From Bremia lactucae (taxonomy: Eukaryota > Oomycota > Peronosporomycetes > Peronosporales > Peronosporaceae), in NCBI RefSeq assembly GCF_004359215.1, contig NC_090621.1, positions 1,098,230 to 1,108,350 of the forward strand: 10,121 bases of DNA, read 5' to 3'. The translations under genes and the position numbers were made by a program. Positions 1 through 6,849 of the stretch are shown here, in pieces. Positions within the stretch are counted from its first letter, which is position 1. Each line of letters starts with the position of its first letter. The notes under the pieces are model-generated. The model saw only the letters and a list, made by a program, of their open reading frames with translations, was not told the origin of the DNA and searched no databases.

Positions 1-1341
1 TTACCGATGGTCGAATTCGCCATCAATAATTCTGTGCATGCGTCTACAACGCATACACCGTTCTTTGTGAATGGCTTACGCCATCCACGTTTACCCACCC
101 AATTAGAGGGATCCTCTAGTTTAAGGGGGGGGTGGACTCGCAGGAGCAAAACCAATTCTGGCTCATGCTCATCACGCGTCGAAAATATCAACGACGCGAG
201 TGATGTCAATGTCGAAGAAAACGACATCGAAAATGAGAGTGATCTCATGGCAGTACGCACTAAGCGTACTGATAATGACATAAAAATTGAGAGTGATCTC
301 ATGGCAGTACGCACAAAGCGTACTGAAAAAGACAAAACAAATGAGTTAGCAGAAGAGTTTCTGCAATCTCGAGAGTCAATTATCCGTTAGATTCAGGATT
401 CCATTGCTAACGCAATGAACCGACAGAAACGGAAAGCGGACAAACATTGAAGAGCAAATGTTCATTCATTTAAAATTAATGATCTAGTGCTACTCTCTAC
501 GGTAAACTTACCTAAGCGATTAGTCACTAATGTGGATAGCAGTAAACTACTACCCAAGTTCATTGGTCCTTTCCGTGTACTGCATCGCAGAGGCAACGCG
601 TACACAATAGAATTGCCACGTAAGATGCGAACGCATCCTACGTTTTACGTTGGTCGGCTGTGCCCCTCCCATCAGTACGCAACTTCTTCCAAGGACGGAT
701 TTGACTACCCGTTTCAAGAATCCCCGAAAGATTCTTGTGACCGCGAACCAGGTTCTCATGTTGAACCTGAAGTTTCTCATGCCGGTTCCGAATATCCTCG
801 AAACTACGATGAGCTGACGACAGCTCATCGCAAACAGCATGATAGTTCTGCTCGTACTCCAACAGGAAGTACGCACTTTTCGAACGGTCTTCCAACCGCT
901 CGATATGGTGAGCCTGCACCGTCTGCTCTAACGAGCGACGCTTGCCGCGCTCGTTTTCAAGTTCCTCCTCCAAATCATGGAGGAATTGATCGATTTTGTC
1001 GATCCTCGACATTAGATCCGACATACCGTTCGGATCTAATTTCCCCTCCTCCACCACAACCTTTGGTGGACTCCCACGGTGGTCAACGTCTCCTTGTGGA
1101 ACGTATCCAGAGCCACCGTGATGTGAAGGGGTAGCGAACGAATTATCTTGTTCGCTGGCGTGGTTATCCACCTTTGCATGACAGCTGGGAGCCTCGTTCC
1201 CAGCTGATTGTTGACGTTGAGGGCCTCGCCTGTCAGTATGACGAGACCCACCCGATGGTTGAGAAGGCCCATAGGAAAACACGCGCCCCTGGCGCCTGTA
1301 AATCGATTGCAAAACGTCAATTGCGTCACGCATCTCAATAG
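1..1341 (+). pseudogene. Ty3/gypsy pol 3' end: integrase C-terminus plus chromodomain (three in-frame stops)
   Basis: This is the C-terminal part of a Ty3/gypsy polyprotein, entering from the left edge. The first 30 residues (VEFAINNSVHASTTHTPFFV) are the end of the integrase catalytic core. At about 487-680 lies the GPF-type module (KFIGPFRVLHRRGNAYTIEL). At about 1096-1245 there is a chromodomain (NYLVRWRGYPPLHDSWEP, with aromatic residues as in chromovirus integrases), which in this class steers integration to marked chromatin. Everything lies in one frame (codons starting at 1, 4, 7...), interrupted only by TAG 388-390, TGA 448-450 and TAG 1132-1134, and ends at TAG 1339-1341. No frameshift is needed. 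Between the core and the GPF module is a charged spacer with an 18-residue duplication. The TAG at 1132 falls inside the chromodomain, so no full-length integrase can be made without readthrough. The domain calls are by recognition; confidence in the family is high. Confidence 0.9.
220..327 (+). repeat. 54-bp tandem duplication inside the integrase spacer
   Basis: Two direct units, 220-273 and 274-327, match at about 48 of 54 positions and stay in frame, so the protein repeats an 18-residue segment containing ESDLMAVRTKRT. Each unit carries its own hairpin with 7-bp arms AGTACGC/GCGTACT and a 5-nt loop (252-270 and 306-324). The loops are ACTAA and ACAAA. Confidence 0.85.
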
Positions 1342-2385
1342 AGATGCGAGCCCTTTTTCCAGGGCAAAGAAAGGGAATAGACATCCTCTTTTACCCTCTT
1401 CGAGTTGTCTACACAACACGGACAGGGATCACCCCACGTGAGGCATGGAAGCCCAGCCTCACGTGACAACCGATGCAATTTATACTTTGCACCGGTTGGA
1501 GTTCGTTTCTCAAATTTAACGCGATTCGCGGTAAGTTTTTAAAGCCAGACTTCGCGTCCAATGTCTTTGAAATTGCGAATGAACGCGCTCCAAGCTTGCA
1601 TAAGCGAGACTTTATCTCGCATATTATTGCCACTAAACCATCGATGCTTAAGAAAAGCATCGAGATAGAAATCTTCCTCAGCGCGAAAGTTCTTCGCGCT
1701 GGGATCAAGGCCATGTAGCTTTGTCGCAATAAATAAGGGATATTTATTGTGAGGAGAAGTTTCTCCAGACAAGCTATTGATAAGCCTTTCTGGTAATAGC
1801 CACGGCTTCTTTTCAGGGGCGAGACAAGACATTATACTGTTTTCACTCCCCTGAGTGGTAACCACTGAAGTAGGGGTACCACAAGAACTTTTCTTACGAT
1901 TGGCTTACGCCATCGGCGTCACCTTGCACAGAGACATGTGCAGGGGGCCGTATGGGAGATCGTATGAGCGATGAGGGATCATCCTCATCGTCGGATCCAA
2001 ATAGACTGCTTACTTGTCTATCCGAATGAGCTCTCTAATTCGAAGGCTCAAAGTCAGCCGCCTGACGGATATCAGGCGACTGTTCCATTCTCCCCGAGTT
2101 GGCCATTTCGTCCGACTCGCACTCGTAGTCGACCTCCAAGGAGGGGTCGCATTCACGTGGTGAATTCTCACGTGCACTCGCAACATCTAGTGTTGTGCGA
2201 GTGGAAGACACTACTACAGACGTTCCGTCTGCCGCAAGAGATAGCAGTGCGTCAACCGCGGCTGCACGAACCGCAGCCGAAGGCGCAGCACTATCATCAC
2301 CCCGCAAGAATTGTTCATTCATGCGATGGAATTTAAAATGATGGATCTGACCAATCAAAAACATTTTAAAAATTTTAGTGGTCAT
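1335..2385 (-). pseudogene. Antisense reading frame between pol and 3' LTR, copy A (lightly damaged)
   Basis: On the strand opposite pol, a protein-like frame fills almost the whole interval between the pol stop and the polypurine tract. It can start at ATG 2385-2383, or at ATG 2364-2362, which is also present in copy B. It reads an acidic Ala/Ser-rich N-terminal part to TAG 2037-2035, then continues in the same frame through a DDEDD-containing stretch. It shifts frame near 1900 and continues with KYPLFIATKLHGLDPSAKNF and FYLDAFLKHRWFSGNN to TAA 1541-1539, then stays open to TGA 1337-1335, overlapping the pol stop by a few bases. In total that is about 350 codons with two internal stops and one frameshift. 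I do not recognise the family. The N-terminal third is repeated without indels in copy B. It could be an antisense gene of the element or a captured gene. Function is unknown. Confidence 0.55.
1435..1465. repeat. Perfect inverted repeat with CACGTG ends
   Basis: The 10-bp arms CACGTGAGGC (1435-1444) and GCCTCACGTG (1456-1465) flank an 11-nt loop. Each arm also carries the self-complementary CACGTG core. It lies within the antisense frame, just after the pol stop. Confidence 0.8.
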
Positions 2386-2429
2386 TTAGCGACCACTCCA
2401 TCCAATGACATTCAGAGTGATTGTCGTTT

Positions 2430-2442
2430 AAGGGAGGGGTGA
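2430..2442 (+). promoter_or_regulatory. Polypurine tract of element A
   Basis: The purine run AAGGGAGGGGTGA lies immediately before the LTR start TGTAACGG. This is the standard location of the plus-strand primer for reverse transcription. The same 13 bases precede the LTR at 5221. Confidence 0.85.
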
Positions 2443-2896
2443 TGTAACGGGGTGTATCGTTACATGAAATTAACACTTAAAGGTTGTTAATTAATATATT
2501 ATCTAAAAGGTAGATAATATTTGGAGGATATTACTGTATATAATAATATTCAGAATTCTTATCCGTAAATAGTTATAGACCAATATACCTATTTATTTCG
2601 CAGACTTTTCAGCTGTAGGAGTAATCAAAGAGAGAGTTACAGATAAGGTAGAGATAAGAATTCATTTACATGTTTATTATTAGAATATAATTAAGTTAGC
2701 GTTTACAAAGATAGAACAAGAGACACTTAATTAAATATACACAGTTTTCATTTTACCCTCTTTAGTCTAGTTGTCTTAAGAGAAGTCTTCCTCTGCACGT
2801 ACAGTGTACGTCACCTATCGTAAGGCACCACTCGCAGCTGAAGCAGTGCGAAGTGGACTTGTACTGAAGCAGTACAAGTCGTAGTGACCCGTTACA
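2443..2896 (+). repeat. LTR 1 (middle LTR, 454 bp)
   Basis: The LTR runs from TGTAACGGGG to CCCGTTACA, so its ends form a 9-bp inverted repeat and begin and end with TG...CA. It starts directly after a polypurine tract and aligns over its whole length with the LTR at 5221-5669, with many substitutions and small indels (roughly 85-88% identity by eye). It contains several hairpins: 2443-2464 (arms TGTAACG/CGTTACA), 2496-2520 (10-bp arms), 2526-2551, 2828-2856 and 2856-2880 (11-bp arms, 3-nt loop). Internal sequence of the same family lies on its left and a gag on its right, so it serves as the 3' LTR of element A and the 5' LTR of element B. Confidence 0.88.
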
Positions 2897-2898
2897 CC

Positions 2899-2916
2899 TG
2901 GTGGCACTGAAGTCCG
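2899..2916 (+). promoter_or_regulatory. Candidate primer binding site of element B
   Basis: Two bases after the LTR end, the sequence TGGTGGCACTGAAGTCCG begins with TGG, the complement of a tRNA CCA end, as expected for minus-strand priming. I cannot assign the tRNA without a comparison against tRNA 3' ends from the host. Confidence 0.4.
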
Positions 2917-2936
2917 TCCAAGGATCACATTTCTCG

Positions 2937-2960
2937 CATCTAACATGGACATGTTAGATG
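2937..2960. repeat. Palindrome across the gag start codon
   Basis: The arms CATCTAACATG (2937-2947) and CATGTTAGATG (2950-2960) are perfect complements separated by only GA. The gag ATG is 2945-2947, so the start codon would be buried in an 11-bp RNA stem. Confidence 0.88.
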
Positions 2961-3946
2961 GTAGTGGGAATACGCATCACGTTTTCCCTGAAAGCTACTC
3001 CTTTCCAAGTGACATAAAAATGAGTGCGGTCGAACGAATGAGTTCGACCGAAGGAAACGATGCAATCTTGGCAATGCTGTCCAATTTGGACCAATATGCC
3101 CTCTATTTAGTCATCGCCAAGTTCATACAACATGAACTTGACGAGATGGAGGAGAAAGTAGCCTTTCTGAATCAGCAAGGCTCTCTCAACAGGCGAACTG
3201 TTGAGGTTACAGCTGGAACAGACACCAGTACTTGGGATGACGCACACGCGTCGTCCCGAAACCTTACTGATTGACATCTCTAAGTATAGAGGAGTCGAAA
3301 AAGACTCCCTCTTAAGATGGTTTGTCGAGTTGGACGATGCCATAAGGGCGCGTCACATCGTCGGCGAGCAAATGCAAGTCGCATTCGCCCAATCAAATTT
3401 GGCAGGTCGTGCCAAAACTTGGGCATTGGGCCTTAAGTTGCGCGACCCATAAGCCTTTAAGTCGCTATAGAATTTAAAAGCCCGGCTCAAACAGACGTTT
3501 GGGCCATCAAGGGCTGAGTTCAGAGCTCGTCAGAGCTTCTGAAACTTAAGCAAGGCAAGCGTGATGTGCAAGCATATGCCCAGCCCGTACGACTCTTAGC
3601 GAGTTGTATTACCAATAATCCAGTTCATGAGCACACATTGATTACGGTGTTCATGCAAGGTCTTACAGATGATCCCGTAAAGACCCACCTGTTCCGCTTG
3701 GAACTGGATACGCTTGAAGAAGCAATATCCGATGCGGAACAGGAGAACTTTAGCTTGAGACAGGCTCAAGCAAGTTCGTCATCATATCGTCCACCAAGAC
3801 GACAAGAATTAGGAGGTCCAGAACCCATGGACCTCTCCTACGTCGAAAGCGAGACAATTTCAATAAAGGATCCTCCACCACAAAAAATTAAAACACTAAA
3901 CAGTGTAGTGCCACAAGTCAGCACCGAAAGTAATACTTTACCCTAG
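2945..3946 (+). pseudogene. gag of element B (frameshifts and stops)
   Basis: This encodes a retrotransposon Gag (capsid-type Retrotrans_gag fold), which would package element RNA in cytoplasmic particles. The ATG at 2945 begins an N-terminal part with a helical DEMEEKVAFLNQQ stretch (2945 to about 3245). The capsid core follows in the next frame (DISKYRGVEKDSLLRWFVEL, then RAKTWALGLKLRDP, about 3245-3530), and the rest (QAYAQPVRLLASCITN, VFMQGLTDDPVKTHLFRLEL, EPMDLSYVE) returns to the first frame from about 3533. Damage: a frameshift near 3245, TAA 3450-3452, TAG 3468-3470, a frameshift near 3530 and TAG 3944-3946. No CCHC zinc knuckle follows the MDLSYVE segment, where relatives usually have one, so the nucleocapsid end is deleted or diverged. 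The start codon sits inside an 11-bp-arm palindrome (2937-2960). Confidence 0.87.
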
Positions 3947-4811
3947 CCAAAAGAGGCAACCTCGACGTCAGACGCTGATCAAAATCCAACACGACGACCG
4001 CCAAAAAAAAGTCCGATACTAGGCGCAACGCCTATATCCAAAACCATTTTTGCCTATTTAAATTCCAATACTAATTTTGCCTATTTAATTTCCCATTCAT
4101 AGCACCTCAGACATCGGGTTTAGAAGCCGTTGTCAAGAGAGTTATTGTCAAAGTCGCTTCTATCGCCATAGTAGAAGAAAGTCAGTTCATTCGACGTGCT
4201 ATACTAAAAGAATTGCCGAGTCGCATTACATTTGCCACCAGCGAAGAGCGTCATTTGACGCACACCCTACGAAAATGTCATGATACGAGTAGCATTAGAG
4301 CAAAGTGTGCCCTTCCACCAATTGGTCGTTCAAATTGGTCACCGAAAGGCGTTAAAATCATGACACGTCGAGACAAAAAACTGATTGGAAGCTCTAGCTT
4401 CGAAGCTTTTGTGCAAGACACAGAACAAAGAACTCCAACCACGCTTGGCATCGGCCAAGAATATTCTTGATTATCTTGTGTAGTCGAGCCAGACTACTCT
4501 AGAAAAGGAAGAGACTCGTTACGACAAAGTGATTGCTGGTGACGAGGAGGAGCTACTTACGAATAAGATGACGAATGTAATACCAATATTCTCATGTAAA
4601 AATTCATTTTTGGGGGGGCACGAACGACTTGATCGACACAAGCCTTTATAGCAAGTCGAAGTGGTTGAGTTGTATTATTTGTTTGATCTTTTATTTGACC
4701 TTTTTTCACCTAATATTGGAAAAACGTTTTTGTGTCGAATGTGATAAGCGCGAAAACGCCAATGCCATAATCGTATTTAAAAAAAAATCATATTCGCAGG
4801 TCGCATTCTAA
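3947..4811 (+). other. Internal remnant of element B, no assignable domain
   Basis: After the gag stop the same frame continues to TAG 4100-4102, with a basic PTRRPPKKSP stretch and a short duplicated TTTGCCTATTTAA segment. A different frame is then open from about 4102 to TGA 4468-4470 (about 122 codons, including IRRAILKELPSRITFATSEE and KGVKIMTRRDKKL). No protease DSG or RT motif is visible in it, so I treat it as a decayed gag-pol linker or foreign insert. From about 4600 to 4811 the DNA is AT-rich with homopolymer runs (G7 near 4612, A9 near 4780) and no supportable gene. Confidence 0.4.
4047..4092 (+). repeat. 27-bp period direct repeat
   Basis: TTTTGCCTATTTAA occurs at about 4048 and again 27 bases later at about 4075, each followed by similar ATTCC/TTTCC sequence. 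It encodes FAYLNS and FAYLIS in the gag frame. Confidence 0.6.
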
Positions 4812-5179
4812 NTCTCATTCGAAGGCTCATAATCAGCCGCCTGACGGGTATCAGGCGACTGTTCCATCCTCCCCGAGTCGGCCATTTCGTCCGACTCGCA
4901 CTCATAATCGACCTCTAAAGAGGGGTCGTACTCACGTGGTGAATCACCACGTGCACTCGCAACACCAAGTGTTGTGCGAGTGGAAGACACTACGGTAGAC
5001 GGAACGTCTACCGCAAGAGATAACAATGCGTCACCCGCGGCTGCACGAACCGCAGCCGAAGGTTCAACACTATCCTCACCCCGCATGAATTGTTCCTTCA
5101 TGCGATGGAATTTAAAATGATGGATCTGACCAATCAAAATCATTTTAAAAATTAAGTGGTCATTTAGCGACCACTCCAC
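4808..5179 (-). pseudogene. Antisense reading frame, copy B (truncated)
   Basis: This is the second copy of the N-terminal part of the antisense frame seen at 2035-2385. The aligned stretch (2038-2345 against 4817-5124) has no insertion or deletion, and both copies stay open over more than 100 codons. Shared peptides include GQIHHFKFHRM, PSAAVRAAA, SSTRTTL and DPSLEVDYECESDEM. The frame extends upstream to 5179 only through a GTG. The first ATG, also shared with copy A, is 5143-5141. Where copy A has TAG (2037-2035), copy B has a Glu codon (4816-4814), but it loses homology at once (N at 4812) and stops at 4810-4808. It is therefore a C-terminally truncated copy. No known family recognised. 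Confidence 0.5.
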
Positions 5180-5207
5180 CTAATGACATTCAGAGTGATT
5201 GTCGTTT

Positions 5208-5220
5208 AAGGGAGGGGTGA
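5208..5220 (+). promoter_or_regulatory. Polypurine tract of element B
   Basis: AAGGGAGGGGTGA lies directly before the LTR start at 5221 and is identical to the tract before LTR 1. Confidence 0.85.
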
Positions 5221-5669
5221 TGTAACGGGGTGTATCGTTACATGAAATTAACAATAAAAGATTGTTAATTAATATTATCCAAAAGGTAGATAATATTTGG
5301 AGGAAATTACTTTAAATAGTAATTTCCTGAATTCTTATCCATAAATAGGTATAGACCATTATGTCTATTTATTCCGCAGACTAATCAGCTGTAGAAGTAA
5401 TCAAAGAGAGTTACGAGATAAGATAGATAAGAATTCATTTACATGTTTAGTATTAGTTTATAGTTAAGACAACATTTACAAAGATAGATTAACAAGACAC
5501 TTAACTATTTAATACAGTTTTCATTTTACACTCTTAAGCTAACTTGCCTTAAGAGAAGTCTTCCTCTATACGTACAGTGTACGTCACCTAACGAGAGGCA
5601 CCACTCACATCTGAAGCAGTGTGAAGTGGACTTGTACTGAAACAGTACAAGTCGCAGTGCCCCGTTACA
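5221..5669 (+). repeat. LTR 2 (3' LTR of element B, 449 bp)
   Basis: It has the same TGTAACGGGG start and CCCGTTACA end as LTR 1 and aligns along its length. Its hairpins match those of LTR 1 with changed but still pairing arms: 5302-5327 (perfect 10-bp arms GGAAATTACT/AGTAATTTCC), 5601-5629, and 5629-5653 (11-bp arms GACTTGTACTG/CAGTACAAGTC, loop AAA). The sequence after 5669 is unrelated to what follows LTR 1, so this is the right edge of the array. Confidence 0.88.
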
Positions 5670-6095
5670 GTACTGCTTCAGTACCAACCGACCTATTCTG
5701 AAACCAGCGAAAGGCGAGGTGCCTCCGATTACTTCACGTACACGACATGCAGAAGAAGATTTCAAAGTTGCTTTGAATTCTTGACATCTAAGGTAATTAC
5801 TAAATAAGACTTAGTATAGGTAATAAGTGAAATTGATTTAATATTATCACCTTTTTCACGTATTAAAATCTACTTTAACTGCCTTATTATATTAATCTAA
5901 GTATGTATTACGACTCGTTGCTCACCGCCCATCCGCGCGATTCGCGAGGTTGATTTAAAGACTTGAATAAACCAATGAACAGAACTGTCGCATTGCCGCT
6001 ACAGATTACGTGAATGGTAATATTGGATATTTACAAAATGTTAAAGATACTAATGTCATAATTTATATAATTTCTCTTTTACGTCATAATACTTA
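5670..6095. other. Flanking AT-rich DNA without a supportable gene
   Basis: A short + strand open stretch (about 5691-5786, ending TGA in GAATTCTTGA) reads KPAKGEVPPITSRTRHAEED. It could be the tail of a coding sequence cut by the LTR, but it is too short to assign. The rest, from about 5790, is AT-rich with no RNA gene or repeat family that I recognise. Confidence 0.4.
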
Positions 6096-6145
6096 TGTAA
6101 CGGGACACCCCCTTAGCATCATTTTTGATAAAATTTGACAGAGAG
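6096..6145 (+). repeat. Probable 5' end of a third LTR, cut by the gap
   Basis: TGTAACGGGACACCCCC opens with the same TGTAACGGG as the LTRs at 2443 and 5221, then diverges. Only 50 bases are visible before the run of Ns. No polypurine tract precedes it, so it would be a 5' or solo LTR. Confidence 0.5.
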
Positions 6146-6245
6146 NNNNNNNNNNNNNNNNNNNNNNNNNNNNNNNNNNNNNNNNNNNNNNNNNNNNNNN
6201 NNNNNNNNNNNNNNNNNNNNNNNNNNNNNNNNNNNNNNNNNNNNN
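6146..6245. other. Assembly gap of exactly 100 N
   Basis: A round 100-base N run is a common placeholder for a gap of unknown size. The reverse transcriptase frame on the - strand enters it from the right and does not resume on the left. Sequence left and right of the gap should not be assumed to be contiguous. Confidence 0.97.
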
Positions 6246-6846
6246 AGCTTATTGTAAGCATGAACCACGCGCCATCCACCTGTGGCTTTACGCACACAAA
6301 AGGTCGGGCTGCAGTGAGGCGATTTGCTCTCACGCACATGTCCGCCATGGCTCGCTTGTCGAAGAACTCATCGATATAATCGACTTGTTCTTTCGGAAAC
6401 GGCCATTGCCTGGTCACACAATACTTAATGCCAGGTCTATCTCGTGCCCGATGCCCCTATCTGCTGGTAGACGGATCGGCACTTCTTCTGGAAACACATC
6501 GCGATGTTTTCACAGAACCTCAAAGAACGGACTGTCTCTCAAGGCATCCCAGCCTTGGGGAGCGAACAGATTATTTTTGTCCGTTTCTACAACGCTCTCG
6601 TCCATTGTGGACGACGAGCAGCAGTCCACCAAGTTCTCTCCTGGAACTGGTGTGACTATCTCGTGGATCTTTCCTTCTTTTAATTCGGCAAGGAGCAGAT
6701 CTCACGACATCTTCGGGAGATTAACTATCTCCTCGGCAGATTTCAAGACTTGCCGGAGCACCTCAACTGAGGACGCCTCTGCAATTTCGTCTTTGACGGC
6801 CTCGAACACCTCGTTCGAAGGTCCGTCCTCTTTATTAGAGACTGAT
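6246..6846 (-). pseudogene. Pol: linker and start of reverse transcriptase, element C
   Basis: The reverse transcriptase would copy element RNA into DNA. Reading leftward, a charged linker (EIAEASSVEVLRQVLKSAEE, VTPVPGENLVDCCSSSTMDE) leads to RDVFPEEVPIRLPADRGIGH, then YCVTRQWPFPKEQVDYIDEF, and the first RT block SPHCSPTFCVRKATGGWRVV, just before the gap. That is the usual Ty3/gypsy entry into RT; the palm and YxDD motifs are not in the window. Damage: TGA 6704-6702 and TGA 6512-6510 in frame, a frameshift near 6434 (a few bases missing before KYCVTRQW) and a frameshift near 6338. It joins the upstream protease-linker frame through a one-base slip in a T run at about 6847-6852. Confidence 0.85.
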
Positions 6847-6849
6847 CTA

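Larger units (their letters stand above)
2443..5669 (+). mobile_element. Element B: internally deleted Ty3/gypsy element with two LTRs
   Basis: The layout is LTR 2443-2896, candidate primer site, broken gag 2945-3946, unassigned sequence 3947-4811, the antisense-ORF segment 4813-5179, polypurine tract 5208-5220, and LTR 5221-5669. Protease, reverse transcriptase, RNase H and integrase are missing, so it could move only with helper proteins, if at all. The two LTRs differ too much for a recent insertion. Either the element is old, or the LTRs come from different subfamily members joined by recombination. Confidence 0.8.

Noticed and set aside
252..324. Possible CRISPR-like repeat
   Set aside because: There are only two units, in tandem without spacers, within a retrotransposon frame. 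It is a local duplication.
638..1419. Long - strand frames opposite the integrase and chromodomain (one about 248 codons)
   Set aside because: They lie opposite a recognisable sense-coding domain, whose codon bias can create open antisense frames, and no second copy is available. I kept only the antisense frames where the sense strand is apparently noncoding.
1409..1729. A second - strand frame of 106 codons within the antisense region
   Set aside because: It overlaps the frame containing YPLFIATKLHGLDP, which looks more protein-like and connects to the upstream part. It is most likely a shadow.
1971..2336. + strand frame of about 121 codons opposite the antisense ORF
   Set aside because: Copy B has in-frame stops in the same + strand reading, so it is not kept between copies.
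4629..4811. Small frame with a hydrophobic stretch resembling a membrane segment
   Set aside because: It begins with TTG rather than ATG, lies in AT-rich DNA and ends at the deletion junction. Composition alone can explain the hydrophobicity.
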